A stretch of DNA of 64,000 bases, from contig NZ_BATR01000093.1 in assembly GCF_000739655.1 (NCBI RefSeq), forward strand, positions 1-64,000. Direction: 5' to 3'. The notes under the pieces were generated by a model, which saw nothing but the letters and a program-made list of their open reading frames with translations, was not told where the DNA came from and did no database searches. How positions within the stretch are numbered: the first letter of the stretch is position 1; every line of letters begins with the position of its first letter. Of this stretch, positions 32,801 to 41,130 are shown piece by piece. A program made the position numbers and the translations under genes. The DNA comes from Verrucomicrobium sp. BvORR106. Lineage in GTDB: Bacteria; Verrucomicrobiota; Verrucomicrobiia; Verrucomicrobiales; Verrucomicrobiaceae.

Positions 32801-33937
32801 CCTTACATCAACAAGGCGGACGAGGGCAATGCGGCCACGAACAACCAGGCCAACGACACCGACTTGGGTTACTTCTCGCGCGGATCCTTCAACGTGGAGA
32901 GCGGACCCACGTACAGTCCGAATCGCCAGATCGCCTCAGCAGTGGCGTTCGGGTCCCTGCCTTCAGGGATATTTGGCTCGAACCCATCGGAGCTCATCGC
33001 GGCGGAGGCCCCGCGCCCATGGCAGACGCTCTTGTTCTGCCCCAACCCGGCCTCCCGTTCGACTGTGGCATTGAACGAGCCCGTGGCGGCGGATCATGAG
33101 GGTTTCAAGGGGCCGCGGGATCACCTCTGGCTGGACCTGTGGTGGATGCCGGTGGTGGAGCCATACGCCATCAGTGAAGCCTTCTCCACGGCGGGCAAGA
33201 TCAACATGAACTATGAGATGCAGCCCTTCCGCCACATCCGGCGGACTAGCGGCCTGCATGCAGCGTTCAAGTCAACAGTGCTCACGGCGATCACCCCACT
33301 GTCCGCAGGCGGCACCACCTCGGCGGGGCTGAGCAACGGCAGTGGCAACAACTACAAGGAGGGCACCCGCCACAAGTATGAACTCCGTTATGCGGTGAAT
33401 ACGGATGCCACGCTGGAGGGTTTTGAAAACCGCTTCTCCAAAGGGGATGTGTTCCGATCCGCATCCGAGATCTGTGAGATCTTTCTGGTGCCGCGCAGGT
33501 TTCCCGGGGCCAGCTACAATACGGATGCCAAGGTGCCGCCGACCAAGTATGCAGACATGGTGGAGTGGTGGAACGGGGCCGGCGGGCTGGAATCCCCCAG
33601 CAGCGGCACGCCGAACGGCTTTGAGCTGACTGGGGACAACTCCCGCGAGGCTCCCTACGGCCAGCTCTATCCGCGGCTCACCACGAAGTCGAACACCTTC
33701 ACCGTGCACTACCGAGTGCAGATGCTGAAGAAGTCCCGTTCCACGGACGCGACCCGCTGGGTGGAGGGGACGGATGCCGTGCTCTCCAACCACCGCGGTT
33801 CCGCCACGCTGGAGCGCTACATGGATCCCAATGACCAGGAACTGAAGGCGGTGATGGTGGGCGGGAGCGACTTCTTCCGCAGCTGGGACCAGCACTACCG
33901 GTTCCGCGTGGTCGAGCGCAAGCGGTTTGCTCCTTGA
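29843..33937 (+). CDS. Verru_Chthon cassette protein A-like giant pseudopilin-associated protein
   Basis: 1364 residues. A single N-terminal membrane segment (GIALVLVLGSVALVSMLVVAFLTLA after a basic MKFKPTLASLRRRA) is followed by a large extracytoplasmic region rich in Gly, Thr and Asn. The segment TEQRAAAAFSDTADARNLSEMPLNLAIAQIRRAT is typical of PilX/PulK-like minor pilin components. Size, N-terminus and the three prepilin genes that follow match what I recall as the Verru_Chthon cassette A-B-C-D of Verrucomicrobium and Chthoniobacter, related to type II secretion/type IV pilus pseudopilins. The exact function of the cassette is unknown. No secretion ATPase or prepilin peptidase is in the window. 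Confidence 0.8.
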   Translation: MKFKPTLASLRRRAGIALVLVLGSVALVSMLVVAFLTLARTEQRAAAAFSDTADARNLSEMPLNLAIAQIRRATEQNGVTQTWASQPGMIRVYGTEKDATTSNARSKMVAMYKLYSDDRMVVMKEGVTSTTGGLTTTEVTTALNTDEADLANWQKVPGMYVDLNEPAPVVLADSQKVGIQFPIADPRAIFPRSGGVGVEGFNFRGNTKATVPLAGAAVPGTVMPADESNLDARLPMPVRWHYQLSDGRLVAPTGGTAEAGLEFPETDRPTAANPIVGRLAFWTDDDSTKININTATEGTAWDMPRAYTDSDAKYARKQPAQNEFSRYPGHPAQTSLSPVFQAFGEPWKMDFGMTDAEVSARVQRYHAISPRIPWGGSMGGTVAPTAAIPLVDSTGAPVKDDRLYATLDELVYDRNRAAQNPALTWRDMEIGRFFLTAHSRAPELNLFNKPRILLWPTSVNAAHRNAMDKLLLFLGTGGGRTWYIQRAANYTNKDNPGSSQDPKGDLKIGEDSFGNKPLVTAPGRNSDMYESYLKALTGNNSPTSEGGAVKAYEVPGFGGNFKTKYTPVRRDQILTEMFDFLRWSVNSYNTGMEPKYMYLPQRGGGNLGESTAVPLIPGIKNDVPSTVTKSTKGFGRFPTITEVAIVFVAAENTGETLPDGFLKTKKMQAFIVLEPFSPTVGMPSWSANVRYKITGLDNFKADGTSMGFPSSGVNRASTPNGWVDGGHNTAFTGLGAQFVNADLGGSGDVDAAGSNKILDRTDEKKGFPFYSELVDVDGKGQFVFSGGDIVVEVQTGFGAQASARIVQRLTLKFPPATLQVPKMKPADATTKGLTDITKRFYKKVDGGLFNCLIVEGDVTRSVEINAAATSPTKGDLRLLAATEQVPATWFTTHPKYEDTTVRALHFLRQGAQTHAGQIGYFGSDDTVGKGNGTNRPSTQNTAGVLVKGMTYFRDCPPAVTRGLAGAFNSDNRPGDWDNGTGRIEDGPYINKADEGNAATNNQANDTDLGYFSRGSFNVESGPTYSPNRQIASAVAFGSLPSGIFGSNPSELIAAEAPRPWQTLLFCPNPASRSTVALNEPVAADHEGFKGPRDHLWLDLWWMPVVEPYAISEAFSTAGKINMNYEMQPFRHIRRTSGLHAAFKSTVLTAITPLSAGGTTSAGLSNGSGNNYKEGTRHKYELRYAVNTDATLEGFENRFSKGDVFRSASEICEIFLVPRRFPGASYNTDAKVPPTKYADMVEWWNGAGGLESPSSGTPNGFELTGDNSREAPYGQLYPRLTTKSNTFTVHYRVQMLKKSRSTDATRWVEGTDAVLSNHRGSATLERYMDPNDQELKAVMVGGSDFFRSWDQHYRFRVVERKRFAP

Positions 33938-33978
33938 ACCGGATCTCTTCCCCAAAAAAACTCCAAAAAACGCTCCTC

Positions 33979-34509
33979 ATGAAAACAACCCTTCCCTACT
34001 TCGGACGTGTCCGCCAGCTGGCGGGCTTCACGCTGGCGGAGGTGGCGATCTCCGTGGGCATCGCCACCATCTGCCTCCTCACGTTGCTGGGGCTGGTGCC
34101 CTTTGGACTGGACACGCTGCGCAGTTCCGCGAACCGCCAGGCGGAGGCCCGCATGATCCAGACGATCGTGTCCGACTACCAGACGGCCACCTGGATCAAG
34201 CAGGATGGGGGAGGGGTGAGGTCCAACATCCTCGCGGACAAGGTCTTTTACTTTGATCAGACAGGGACGCCAGTGGTGAGCGTCACGGATGCTGCGCGCA
34301 TGTATGCGGTGCAGGCCACGGTGGACAAGACGGAACCGAAGCTCACTGGTGACGCGCTGACCAATCCCTATCTGCGCCGGCTCAATCTGCGGTTCACGGG
34401 AGACCGCGACCCGGACAAGGCCTTTGTGGAGGGCTCTGGACGCTACACGGAACGCCCCACCTGGGTGGTGAATGTGGAGCAGACCGGACCCCTGACGAAG
34501 ACAAAGTGA
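33979..34509 (+). CDS. Prepilin-type protein (Verru_Chthon cassette B-like)
   Basis: 176 residues from the ATG at 33979 (MKTTLPYFGRVRQLAGFTLAEV); an upstream in-frame ATG gives 15 extra residues and is less likely. The type IV prepilin signature is G-FTLAEVAISVGIATICLL with Glu at position +5 after the expected cleavage at G. The mature part begins VPFGLDTLRSSANRQAEARMIQTIV and is rich in beta strands. It follows the giant protein A gene by 41 bases and precedes a second prepilin; all four genes should be one operon. Exported through a pseudopilin pathway. Confidence 0.8.
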   Translation: MKTTLPYFGRVRQLAGFTLAEVAISVGIATICLLTLLGLVPFGLDTLRSSANRQAEARMIQTIVSDYQTATWIKQDGGGVRSNILADKVFYFDQTGTPVVSVTDAARMYAVQATVDKTEPKLTGDALTNPYLRRLNLRFTGDRDPDKAFVEGSGRYTERPTWVVNVEQTGPLTKTK

Positions 34510-34540
34510 AAGCACTGCGAAGTCGAAAACCCTGGACGCA

Positions 34541-35674
34541 ATGGACATGAGAAGATTCCTGAAACCCTTGCGAGATGGGCGCGGCTTTACGCTGGTGGAG
34601 CTGCTGCTTTCTATGAGTGTGCTGGCCATCATCATGGTGCTGATGGCGGATGTCGTGGTGCGGACGCAGAACACCATGAGCCAGGCGACGGCGCATGTGG
34701 GGGAGTTTCAGGAAGCACGTGCTGCACTGGATGCGGTGAGCAGCTCCCTCTCCCAGGCGGTGATGGATGCAAGCTGGAGCTACAAGCGGAATGCCGCCGG
34801 TGCCGCCACGGGGTATGAGCGGGTGTCGGACCATCACTTCATCCTGGGGGCTGCCAGTGATCTGGTGGGCACCGGGGCGGAGGCAGGGCAGGCGATGTTC
34901 TTCCAGGCGCCGCTGGGTTTTGCGGGTTCATTTACGGATGCCCCGGGTTCGGGGGCACCCGCTGTGGCAGGCACGGAGCGGTTGCACACTCTGGTGAATG
35001 CCTGGGGCTTCTACGTGAAGTATGACACGGACCTCACCTACCGTCCGGGCTTCTTGAAGGACGAGACGGCCACGAAGCTCTATCCGGAGCGCAAGCGCTT
35101 CCGCCTCATGCAGTACTCCCAGCCGGCGGAGAAGAGTATTCTCTACAGCAAGACGTTTGCCCTGAATCGCAAAACGGCCAAGGCGCAGGCGCTGCAATGG
35201 TACCAGGCGGATCTGGTGGCCAACTCCCGTCCGGTGGCGGAGAACATCCTGGCCATGGTGCTGGTGCCTTACTCTGCGAATGTGACAGTGACCAACAGCG
35301 GCGAGGGCTACTCGGACGTGAAGGTGGAGCCAGATCCTCTGTACGCGTATGACACTCGCGATTTCCAGTGGAATGGGAGCAACGCGATCAGCAGCTCCCG
35401 GCGGCATCAGCTGCCGCCCAAGGTGTTGGTCACGCTCTTCGCCTCGGAGGAGAAGTCGTATGACAAGTATGTGGCCAACTCTGGCGATGACGATGATGCC
35501 GCTGCCCAGAAGGTGCGAGATGTCTTCAAAGGACGGTTTGCCAAATACTCTGACTACGAGAAAGACATGACGGAGGTGGAGAAGGCGTTGGGTGGTCTGG
35601 GGTTGCACTTCAAGGCCCTGAACGCCACCGTCACGCTGCGTAGCGGCAAATGGATCACGGAGGTCACCCCATGA
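34541..35674 (+). CDS. Prepilin-type protein (Verru_Chthon cassette C-like)
   Basis: 377 residues. Short basic leader and cleavage motif MDMRRFLKPLRDGRG-FTLVELLLSMSVLAIIMVLM, with Glu at +5. At this length it resembles a PulJ/GspJ-like minor pseudopilin more than a major pilin. The ending ALGGLGLHFKALNATVTLRSGKWI is typical of minor pseudopilin C-termini. The stop overlaps the next ATG by ATGA, so the C and D genes are translationally coupled. Confidence 0.8.
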   Translation: MDMRRFLKPLRDGRGFTLVELLLSMSVLAIIMVLMADVVVRTQNTMSQATAHVGEFQEARAALDAVSSSLSQAVMDASWSYKRNAAGAATGYERVSDHHFILGAASDLVGTGAEAGQAMFFQAPLGFAGSFTDAPGSGAPAVAGTERLHTLVNAWGFYVKYDTDLTYRPGFLKDETATKLYPERKRFRLMQYSQPAEKSILYSKTFALNRKTAKAQALQWYQADLVANSRPVAENILAMVLVPYSANVTVTNSGEGYSDVKVEPDPLYAYDTRDFQWNGSNAISSSRRHQLPPKVLVTLFASEEKSYDKYVANSGDDDDAAAQKVRDVFKGRFAKYSDYEKDMTEVEKALGGLGLHFKALNATVTLRSGKWITEVTP

Positions 35675-36321
35675 GTGCGAAAGCATTGTTGCATCGAACC
35701 TGTGAGCGTCGCAAGGCGCTGAGACACGCGAAGGCATTCACCCTGGTGGAGCTGCTGGTGGTGATTGCCGTGATGGCGCTGCTTATGGCGATGGCGGGAC
35801 TGACCGTGCCCGCATCCATGGCGACCCAGCAACTGGGTGGCATGGCCAGGCAGCTGGCGGCGGATCTGGATCACGCCGTGCTGCTGGCGCAAAAGGAGAG
35901 CGTGCCGGTGGAGGTGAGGTTCTACCGGTATCCGGAGAAGGAGGGGCTCGGTGGGGAAGAGTACCGTGGCTACCAGATCGCCAAGATCACGGGATGGGCT
36001 TCTGATGGGAAACCCAAGCTGCAATTCACCACTGAGGCGCAGAAACTGACGGGCGGCGTGATCATGATGCGGGATCCCCAGTACAGCACGCTGTTGAGCA
36101 AGACGCCGGTGAAGAGCGGGCCGGATGATGCGGATCTCGGCATGTCGTACGAGTACGTCTCCTACCTGATCCGGCCGGATGGTCGCACCAACCTGCCTCG
36201 CGATGCCAAGACGGTGTTCACCCTGGTGCGGGAGATGCCGGAAGGTTCGCCGAAGGATCTGCCGGCGGACTACCGGTCCATCGTTCTGGATCCGGTCACC
36301 GGGGCGGTGGTGCTCTATTGA
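35671..36321 (+). CDS. Prepilin-type protein (Verru_Chthon cassette D-like)
   Basis: 216 residues from the ATG at 35671, chosen because it overlaps the previous stop (ATGA). The leader MSAKALLHRTCERRKALRHAKA precedes FTLVELLVVIAVMALLMAMAG, a standard prepilin/GspH signature with Glu +5. The body includes LGGMARQLAADLDHAVLLAQKESVPVEVRFY, the GspH-like pattern. It ends the cassette and converges with the SHD1/beta-lactamase gene 13 bases away. Confidence 0.8.
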   Translation: MSAKALLHRTCERRKALRHAKAFTLVELLVVIAVMALLMAMAGLTVPASMATQQLGGMARQLAADLDHAVLLAQKESVPVEVRFYRYPEKEGLGGEEYRGYQIAKITGWASDGKPKLQFTTEAQKLTGGVIMMRDPQYSTLLSKTPVKSGPDDADLGMSYEYVSYLIRPDGRTNLPRDAKTVFTLVREMPEGSPKDLPADYRSIVLDPVTGAVVLY

Positions 36322-36334
36322 GAAGATGCGTGGG

Positions 36335-37693
36335 TTACTTGAGGCTGGTGCGGGCCAGGGCGGCGTTGATGGCGCTGCGTAGTTCCTCGTTCCATTCGCT
36401 CTGCACCTTGTCCCGGCGATTGGCAATGGCGGCGTAGCAGACACCGTCTAAGCGCTGTGCACAGATGGCGGTCACGCCGGGGAGACTGCCGTCGAAGGTG
36501 TAGGCGAGCCGGCGCTGGTCACGCACTTCACCGCTGATCCAATAGTGCTCCAGAAACCGGCAGTAGTCAGCCGCAGTGCAGGCGAGAGCCCCCGCGCCGT
36601 CACGTGCCTCCACGTGGAAGTCCAGCGGCACCTGTTTTTGCGGATATTCAGGATGGTAGCAGTACCAGACCTCGCCCGGTTGCCGGTCCCTGGCGTCTGA
36701 GGCGCTGAGGCTGAAGGAGTGGGCTTTCGACTTGCCGGCTACGGTGGTCTGAAGATAGTCCACCAGCGTCTGCTGGCTCAGTTTCTCAATGACGCGGGCG
36801 AGCAGGATGTAGCCGTAGTTGCTGTAGGCGGAGCGCTCACCGGGCTCGAAATCCAGTGGCAAGGTCAGGCCGTAGCGGACCACGTGCATGGGCTCTGTTT
36901 CCTCGGTCTTGATGCGAAACATCGCCTCGATCATGTCTCCGCGACTCGTGAGATCCCCGGATTTGTCGCGATCCCAGCCGCCTTTGTGCTCCAGCAGTTG
37001 TTGGATCGTTATTTTCTTCCACCGCTCGTCGCAGCCCTTGGCCTCTTTCAGTTTATCCAGCTCCAGTACGGTGAAGACGTGATCCTCCATTTTCAGTTTG
37101 CCGTCGGTCACCAGCGTGTGAATGGCGGCACTGACCACCGGCTTCGTCAGGGAGGCGATCCTCATTTTAGTCCCGATCGGCAACGGTATCTTGAGTTTGG
37201 CGTCGGACCACCCATAAGCGAAATTGTGCAGGACTTTGCCCTCTTTGGTGATCGCAAAGGTGAGGGCTCCGATGCCCTTTTCCGCCATGAACTTCTTGAT
37301 GGCTTCGTCCACCGGAGCGAGGTCCTGGTTCACCGTCCCCGTGCTAGGGATCGCGTCAGCCCCGGACATGTTGATCGCTTCGAATCGATCCGCTTTGGCC
37401 CTGGCTTCTTTTTCAGCGGGAGGAGCGCCGATCGGCTGCGGCAGAGAGGATTTGTTCTGTCGCACGAACGCCTGATCCTCGGCAGTCAGGCGATCCAGGG
37501 GCAGGGTGAAACGCTGGCCGGTGCGTACGGCGATGGTGACCGACTTGTCGTCCGACGAGACCATCTCGGCTTCGATCTTTCGCCCCGAGGCGGCTTCCGT
37601 CCAAGTACGGGCTTCGGCCAAAGAGGTCAAAGCGGCGGCCACGGCGTAAACCGCGAGAGTGATCAAGGCCTGGCCGGGGGAGTTCCGCTGCAT
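36335..37693 (-). CDS. Secreted serine beta-lactamase-like protein with SHD1-like N-terminal domain
   Basis: About 452 residues with signal MQRNSPGQALITLAVYAVAAALTSLAEA. Residues 30-85 (RTWTEAASGRKIEAEMVS, then LPLDRLTAEDQAFVRQ) match the SHD1-like domain found repeatedly in Planctomycetes and Verrucomicrobia secreted proteins. The rest is a class C beta-lactamase/DD-peptidase fold: SLTK near residue 180 (Ser nucleophile and Lys), YSNYGY (Y-x-N) and a C-terminal block around AGALACTAADYCRFLEHYW. Members of this family are often esterases or peptidases of unknown substrate. Nothing suggests antibiotic resistance in particular. Confidence 0.82.
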   Translation of the reverse strand: MQRNSPGQALITLAVYAVAAALTSLAEARTWTEAASGRKIEAEMVSSDDKSVTIAVRTGQRFTLPLDRLTAEDQAFVRQNKSSLPQPIGAPPAEKEARAKADRFEAINMSGADAIPSTGTVNQDLAPVDEAIKKFMAEKGIGALTFAITKEGKVLHNFAYGWSDAKLKIPLPIGTKMRIASLTKPVVSAAIHTLVTDGKLKMEDHVFTVLELDKLKEAKGCDERWKKITIQQLLEHKGGWDRDKSGDLTSRGDMIEAMFRIKTEETEPMHVVRYGLTLPLDFEPGERSAYSNYGYILLARVIEKLSQQTLVDYLQTTVAGKSKAHSFSLSASDARDRQPGEVWYCYHPEYPQKQVPLDFHVEARDGAGALACTAADYCRFLEHYWISGEVRDQRRLAYTFDGSLPGVTAICAQRLDGVCYAAIANRRDKVQSEWNEELRSAINAALARTSLK

Positions 37694-37779
37694 GGGGCGG
37701 ATTCTCATCCAGCAAGGAGCCGCAGGCAAGTGGGCGAGACGAGTGGAACTGTGCCGCGAATGCTCCCCGGGGCTGGCTG

Positions 37780-38040
37780 CTACTTCGGTGGCGTGCGCCC
37801 ATCGCCGAAGTACTTCTCACTACGGTATCTCAGCCAGACGCGGAGCTCCTGTGGGATCTTGTCCTTCTCCGCATCCGTCAAGGTCTCGTAGAGAGCCAGG
37901 GCTTTGGTTCGCTCGCCCCGGCAGGCGGCATTGCGATGCGCATCCCACAGGCTGCGAGCGGCACGAATGCGACGGGAGACCTCCTTGATCAGGTCGGTTC
38001 CCGTCAGCGGTTTGTCAGAGGGTTTCTTTTTGGCAGGCAA
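37780..38040 (-). CDS. Small basic hypothetical protein
   Basis: 86 residues, rich in Arg, Lys and Ala (MPAKKKPSDKPLTGTDLIKE, then RRIRAARSLWDAHRNAACRGE). No domain is recognised. The frame sits only 18 bases after the stop of the dienelactone hydrolase gene, on the same strand, and the Pro-Pro-Lys ending and even composition look like a true protein. Possibly a two-helix nucleic-acid or protein-binding factor. Could still be a spurious frame. Confidence 0.5.
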   Translation of the reverse strand: MPAKKKPSDKPLTGTDLIKEVSRRIRAARSLWDAHRNAACRGERTKALALYETLTDAEKDKIPQELRVWLRYRSEKYFGDGRTPPK

Positions 38041-38058
38041 GGGGTGAGGGAGAGAGGG

Positions 38059-38955
38059 TTAAGCTCCCTTCAACGTCTTGTTGAAGAACTCCAGGGTACG
38101 CTCCCAAGCGAGTTTCGCCGCAGCTTCGTCGTAGCGGGGCGTGGTGTCGTTGTGGAAGCCGTGGTTGGCCTTCGGGTAGATGTGGGCGGTGTAGGTCACG
38201 CCGGCTTTCTTCAGCGCTTCTTCGTAGGCGGGCCAGCCTTCGTTCACCCGAGTGTCTAGCTCTGCATAGTGCAGCAGAAGGGGGGCTTTGATCTTGGGCA
38301 CATCTTCTGCGGCGGGCTGGCGGCCGTAGAAGGGCACCGCGGCCTTGATCACGTCCGGGATGCGGTAGGCGAGGGTATTGGAAATCAGTCCGCCAAAGCA
38401 GAAGCCGACCACGCCGATTTTGCCGTCGGTGGCAGGATTCTTTTGCAGCCACTCGGCGGCGGCGATGAAGTCCTCCACCATCTCTTTGCCATCGCGTTTG
38501 GCCTGCAGTTCCTTGCCTTTTTCATCATCACCCGGGTAGCCTCCTACAGGGAAGAGGGCATCAGGGGCGAAGGCGACGAAACCGGCGGTGCCGAGGCGGC
38601 GCGCGACGTCTTCGATGTAGGGATTGAGGCCGCGGTTCTCATGCACCACGATGATGCCCGGCAGTTTGCCGGTGGCGTTGGCGGGCTTCACCAGGAGGCC
38701 GCGCATTTTTCCTGCTCCCTTGGGGGAAGGGTATTCTTCGTAACTGGTGGTGATGCGGGCGTCGTCCTTGGCCACCTGGGCGGCGAAGACGTACTTGGGA
38801 CTGAGGACTTCCAGCAGGGCGGCGGCCGTCATGCCACCCACGGCGAACTTGGATGCCCGGTCCAGAAAGACGCGCCGGTCAATGCGGCTGTGGGCAAAAT
38901 CATCGTACAGATCCAGCAGTTCCTGGTCGAATTCAGAAGCGATTTTTCGTTCCAT
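38059..38955 (-). CDS. Dienelactone hydrolase-family protein
   Basis: About 298 residues. Alpha/beta hydrolase of the DLH branch with a Cys nucleophile: [12 protein letters not shown] near 187, Asp in [14 protein letters not shown] and His in [12 protein letters not shown]. The N-terminal stretch [32 protein letters not shown] resembles a twin-arginine or membrane signal with an extra leader of about 30 residues before it, the usual form for this subgroup ("carboxymethylenebutenolidase", likely periplasmic). The natural substrate is unknown. A GTG six bases upstream of the chosen ATG is another possible start. Confidence 0.88.
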   Translation of the reverse strand: MERKIASEFDQELLDLYDDFAHSRIDRRVFLDRASKFAVGGMTAAALLEVLSPKYVFAAQVAKDDARITTSYEEYPSPKGAGKMRGLLVKPANATGKLPGIIVVHENRGLNPYIEDVARRLGTAGFVAFAPDALFPVGGYPGDDEKGKELQAKRDGKEMVEDFIAAAEWLQKNPATDGKIGVVGFCFGGLISNTLAYRIPDVIKAAVPFYGRQPAAEDVPKIKAPLLLHYAELDTRVNEGWPAYEEALKKAGVTYTAHIYPKANHGFHNDTTPRYDEAAAKLAWERTLEFFNKTLKGA

Positions 38956-39072
38956 AGCCACTCAGCCTAGCGACTGGGGTGGAGTTTGGGAAGTCTCGTC
39001 CGATTGCGACGGTGACTGGGACGCGAAAGAATTTTGTCACGTGGGGCCTCCGGGGAAACAAACAGCAGTAAG

Positions 39073-40239
39073 ATGAAGACGTTCCAGGTGTTGGTGCTGA
39101 CGTGCCTGTGGGCCGTCGGCGGGGCTGGGGCTGCGGCCGCGCAGCGGGGGCAGATCCACGATTCCGACGGACATTCCAATCTGCGTGCCGGGCAGTCGGC
39201 TGACGCTGCGGTGATCGCCAAGGTGCCTGCGGGGGAGGTGTTCGACTTCGAGCCTGGTGAGGGCTCGGAATGGTGGCGGGTGACTCTGGCATCGGGCAAA
39301 GGGGGCTGGATGCACTATAGCCGCATCATGATGCATGCGGAGATGGCGGACCTTAAAGACGGGGACCCGGGTGATGAACTCGCCCTCTATGGCCAAGGGC
39401 GTGGCATCAACTACTACCGCCTGGCCCGTGGGGCGGCCAAAGGCGAGCCCACGGCCGTGAAGGCGTACTTTGCTATCACCGACACGGATGGTGGAACGGC
39501 GGAGACGCACTGTGGTTATTTCATGGATGTGATCCATCTCCTCGGAGATGAGAGGTGGAGTGCCTTCCTGGCGGGTCAGTCGCTGGACTATCGCCTCGCG
39601 GTGCGGAGTGAGTACATGAAAGCCATGGAGATGGGCGTGTTCGAGCCCATGGGGTATCTCGCCCGACACTTTCCGAAGACGGCGGCGTTGATGTTTCGCA
39701 AGGAGATCGTGGACTGGGTGTCTCCAGACGGGAAGTGCGCCGTCCGCAAGGTTTTCAGCACCGCGGAGCCGCGTGAGAACTCGAAGGTGGAGCGGGCGGA
39801 GTTGGTGGCCAAAGATAACGGCAGTGTGCTGGCGGAACTCACTCCTGATGACCAGGGCATGGGCATTGACCGTGAAGGACGGGTGTTGTGGAGTCCAGAC
39901 TCGCGCCGGGTTGCGTTGTATAGTGTCGCGGGAATGTCGGCGGAGACCGTGATCTACCAGGCTGCAGGAACCGCCAAGTTTTCCCGCGTGGAGGTGTCTG
40001 AACCGGAACTGCCGGGGCGCGCTGGCGATGCCGAGCTCAAAGGGGCAAAGCAGATCTACACCCACGTGGAGCCATTGAGGTGGGAGTCACCCCAAAGGCT
40101 GATCTTGCGTCGGCACGAGTATTGGGAGGGCAAGCATGCGGATGGATCGATCCATTCAATCGGGCGGACCTATCTCATGACCGTGGTCGTGGCCGGCGGT
40201 GCCGGGCGGGTGGAGAACGTGGAGGTGGAACGGCGGTAG
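39073..40239 (+). CDS. Secreted SH3-domain protein of unknown function
   Basis: About 388 residues. The ATG at 39073 begins a signal peptide (MKTFQVLVLTCLWAVGGAGAAAAQ); earlier in-frame codons add a non-hydrophobic leader. Residues 25-90 form a bacterial SH3 domain (SNLRAGQSADAAVIAKVPAG, WWRVTLASGKGGWMHYSRI). The remainder, about 300 residues, has no domain I recognise; a beta-propeller-like text (SPDSRRVALYSVAG) appears near residue 280. It is divergent from the dienelactone hydrolase. Probably periplasmic and cell-wall associated. Confidence 0.75.
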   Translation: MKTFQVLVLTCLWAVGGAGAAAAQRGQIHDSDGHSNLRAGQSADAAVIAKVPAGEVFDFEPGEGSEWWRVTLASGKGGWMHYSRIMMHAEMADLKDGDPGDELALYGQGRGINYYRLARGAAKGEPTAVKAYFAITDTDGGTAETHCGYFMDVIHLLGDERWSAFLAGQSLDYRLAVRSEYMKAMEMGVFEPMGYLARHFPKTAALMFRKEIVDWVSPDGKCAVRKVFSTAEPRENSKVERAELVAKDNGSVLAELTPDDQGMGIDREGRVLWSPDSRRVALYSVAGMSAETVIYQAAGTAKFSRVEVSEPELPGRAGDAELKGAKQIYTHVEPLRWESPQRLILRRHEYWEGKHADGSIHSIGRTYLMTVVVAGGAGRVENVEVERR

Positions 40240-40576
40240 TCAGTGGGCAGAGGAGAGCGCGGTGGGTTTGTGCTTGCACAACCGCCGATGGGGATCGGAG
40301 CGATCAACTTTCGAATGCTGAGTACCGTAAGTGGCCCCATTGCATTTACTGACTTGAGAAAGGACTTCCTCCGTTCACCTACGGTGGTTGTGCAAGCACA
40401 AACCGCCGCTCCTTGCATGAGGATCGGCATTTGGTGATTCTGTGAAGACAGATCGACTCAGGTAATCCCGGCGGGACGCCAGCGTCACCTGTCGTGTTAG
40501 CAAGCTCTGGGGATGCTTAGGTTGAGATGGGCGTCCAACACCTTGCCCACTGAGAACTGCCTACTGCCCACTGAAC
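40240..40576. other. Intergenic region with an inverted repeat element
   Basis: A 337-bp gap between convergent genes. Its left half is a hairpin-forming element (40265-40404). The right end, just before the ruvC stop, holds two copies of GCCCACTGA and a CTGCCCACTGAAC that pairs with GTCAGTGGGCAG at 40239-40250, just after the upstream stop. I see no gene. Confidence 0.55.
40265..40404. repeat. 140-bp element with 23-bp inverted repeat arms
   Basis: Left arm GGTTTGTGCTTGCACAACCG (start of 40265-40287) and right arm 40382-40404 are reverse complements with one mismatch in 23; similarity continues weaker for about 20 bases inward (GATGGGGATCGGAG against GTAGGTGAACGGAG). The centre is unique A+T-moderate sequence. 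This is the outline of a miniature inverted-repeat element or of two opposite copies of a short dispersed repeat. Confidence 0.7.
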
Positions 40577-41101
40577 TCAAGCCCGCTCCCTCTCCCGTCC
40601 CACGCTCAAGGCCCCCGCCGTCGCTTGAATATGCGCCAGGCCCACGGCCAAGGCATCGGCGGCATCGGACGGGGGTGTTTCACGGAGGCGGAGCATGGAG
40701 CGCATCATGAAGGCGACCTGTTCCTTGGCGGCGGCGCCTTTGCCCACGGCGGCCTGTTTCACTTCGCGAGGAGCGTAGTCGTAGATGGGCAGACCGTGTT
40801 CGGCGGCAGCGATCAAGACCGCACCACGGACGCTGCCGAGGGTGATGGCGGTCTTGTAGCTCTGCACGAAGATGGTGGACTCGATCGCGCAGGACGTGGG
40901 GCCAAACTTCTTGATGACCTCGCTCAACTGTTCCCGAATCGCGACAAGGCAGCCGGAGGTGAGGAGCTTGGCGTGATTCTGGATCACGCCATAGGCCAAA
41001 GCCGTGGTGGTGCGCCCTTCATGCTGGAGCACGGCCCAGCCGGTATTGCGAAGCGCAGGGTCGACCGCGAGAATGCGGACGGGGGCGGCTGGGGTGGACA
41101 T
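40577..41101 (-). CDS. ruvC: Holliday junction resolvase RuvC
   Basis: 174 residues, normal RuvC length. Catalytic acidic residues: Asp14 in ILAVDPALRNTGW, Glu74 in CAIESTIF, and Asp146/Asp149 in SDAADALAVGLAH. The tail GKGAAAKEQVAFMMRSMLRL is also conserved. RuvC cleaves Holliday junctions at symmetric sites during recombination and repair with RuvAB, which are not nearby. The upstream region carries an AATTAACGG repeat, so its promoter is not obvious. Confidence 0.92.
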   Translation of the reverse strand: MSTPAAPVRILAVDPALRNTGWAVLQHEGRTTTALAYGVIQNHAKLLTSGCLVAIREQLSEVIKKFGPTSCAIESTIFVQSYKTAITLGSVRGAVLIAAAEHGLPIYDYAPREVKQAAVGKGAAAKEQVAFMMRSMLRLRETPPSDAADALAVGLAHIQATAGALSVGRERERA

Positions 41102-41130
41102 GTGGAATGGAACTCGAAGAGGAGAACTTG

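Noticed and set aside
36335-37693. Beta-lactamase-fold gene considered as an antibiotic resistance gene
   Set aside because: The SxxK and YxN motifs are shared by esterases and peptidases, the SHD1-like domain is unusual for lactamases, and no regulator is adjacent.
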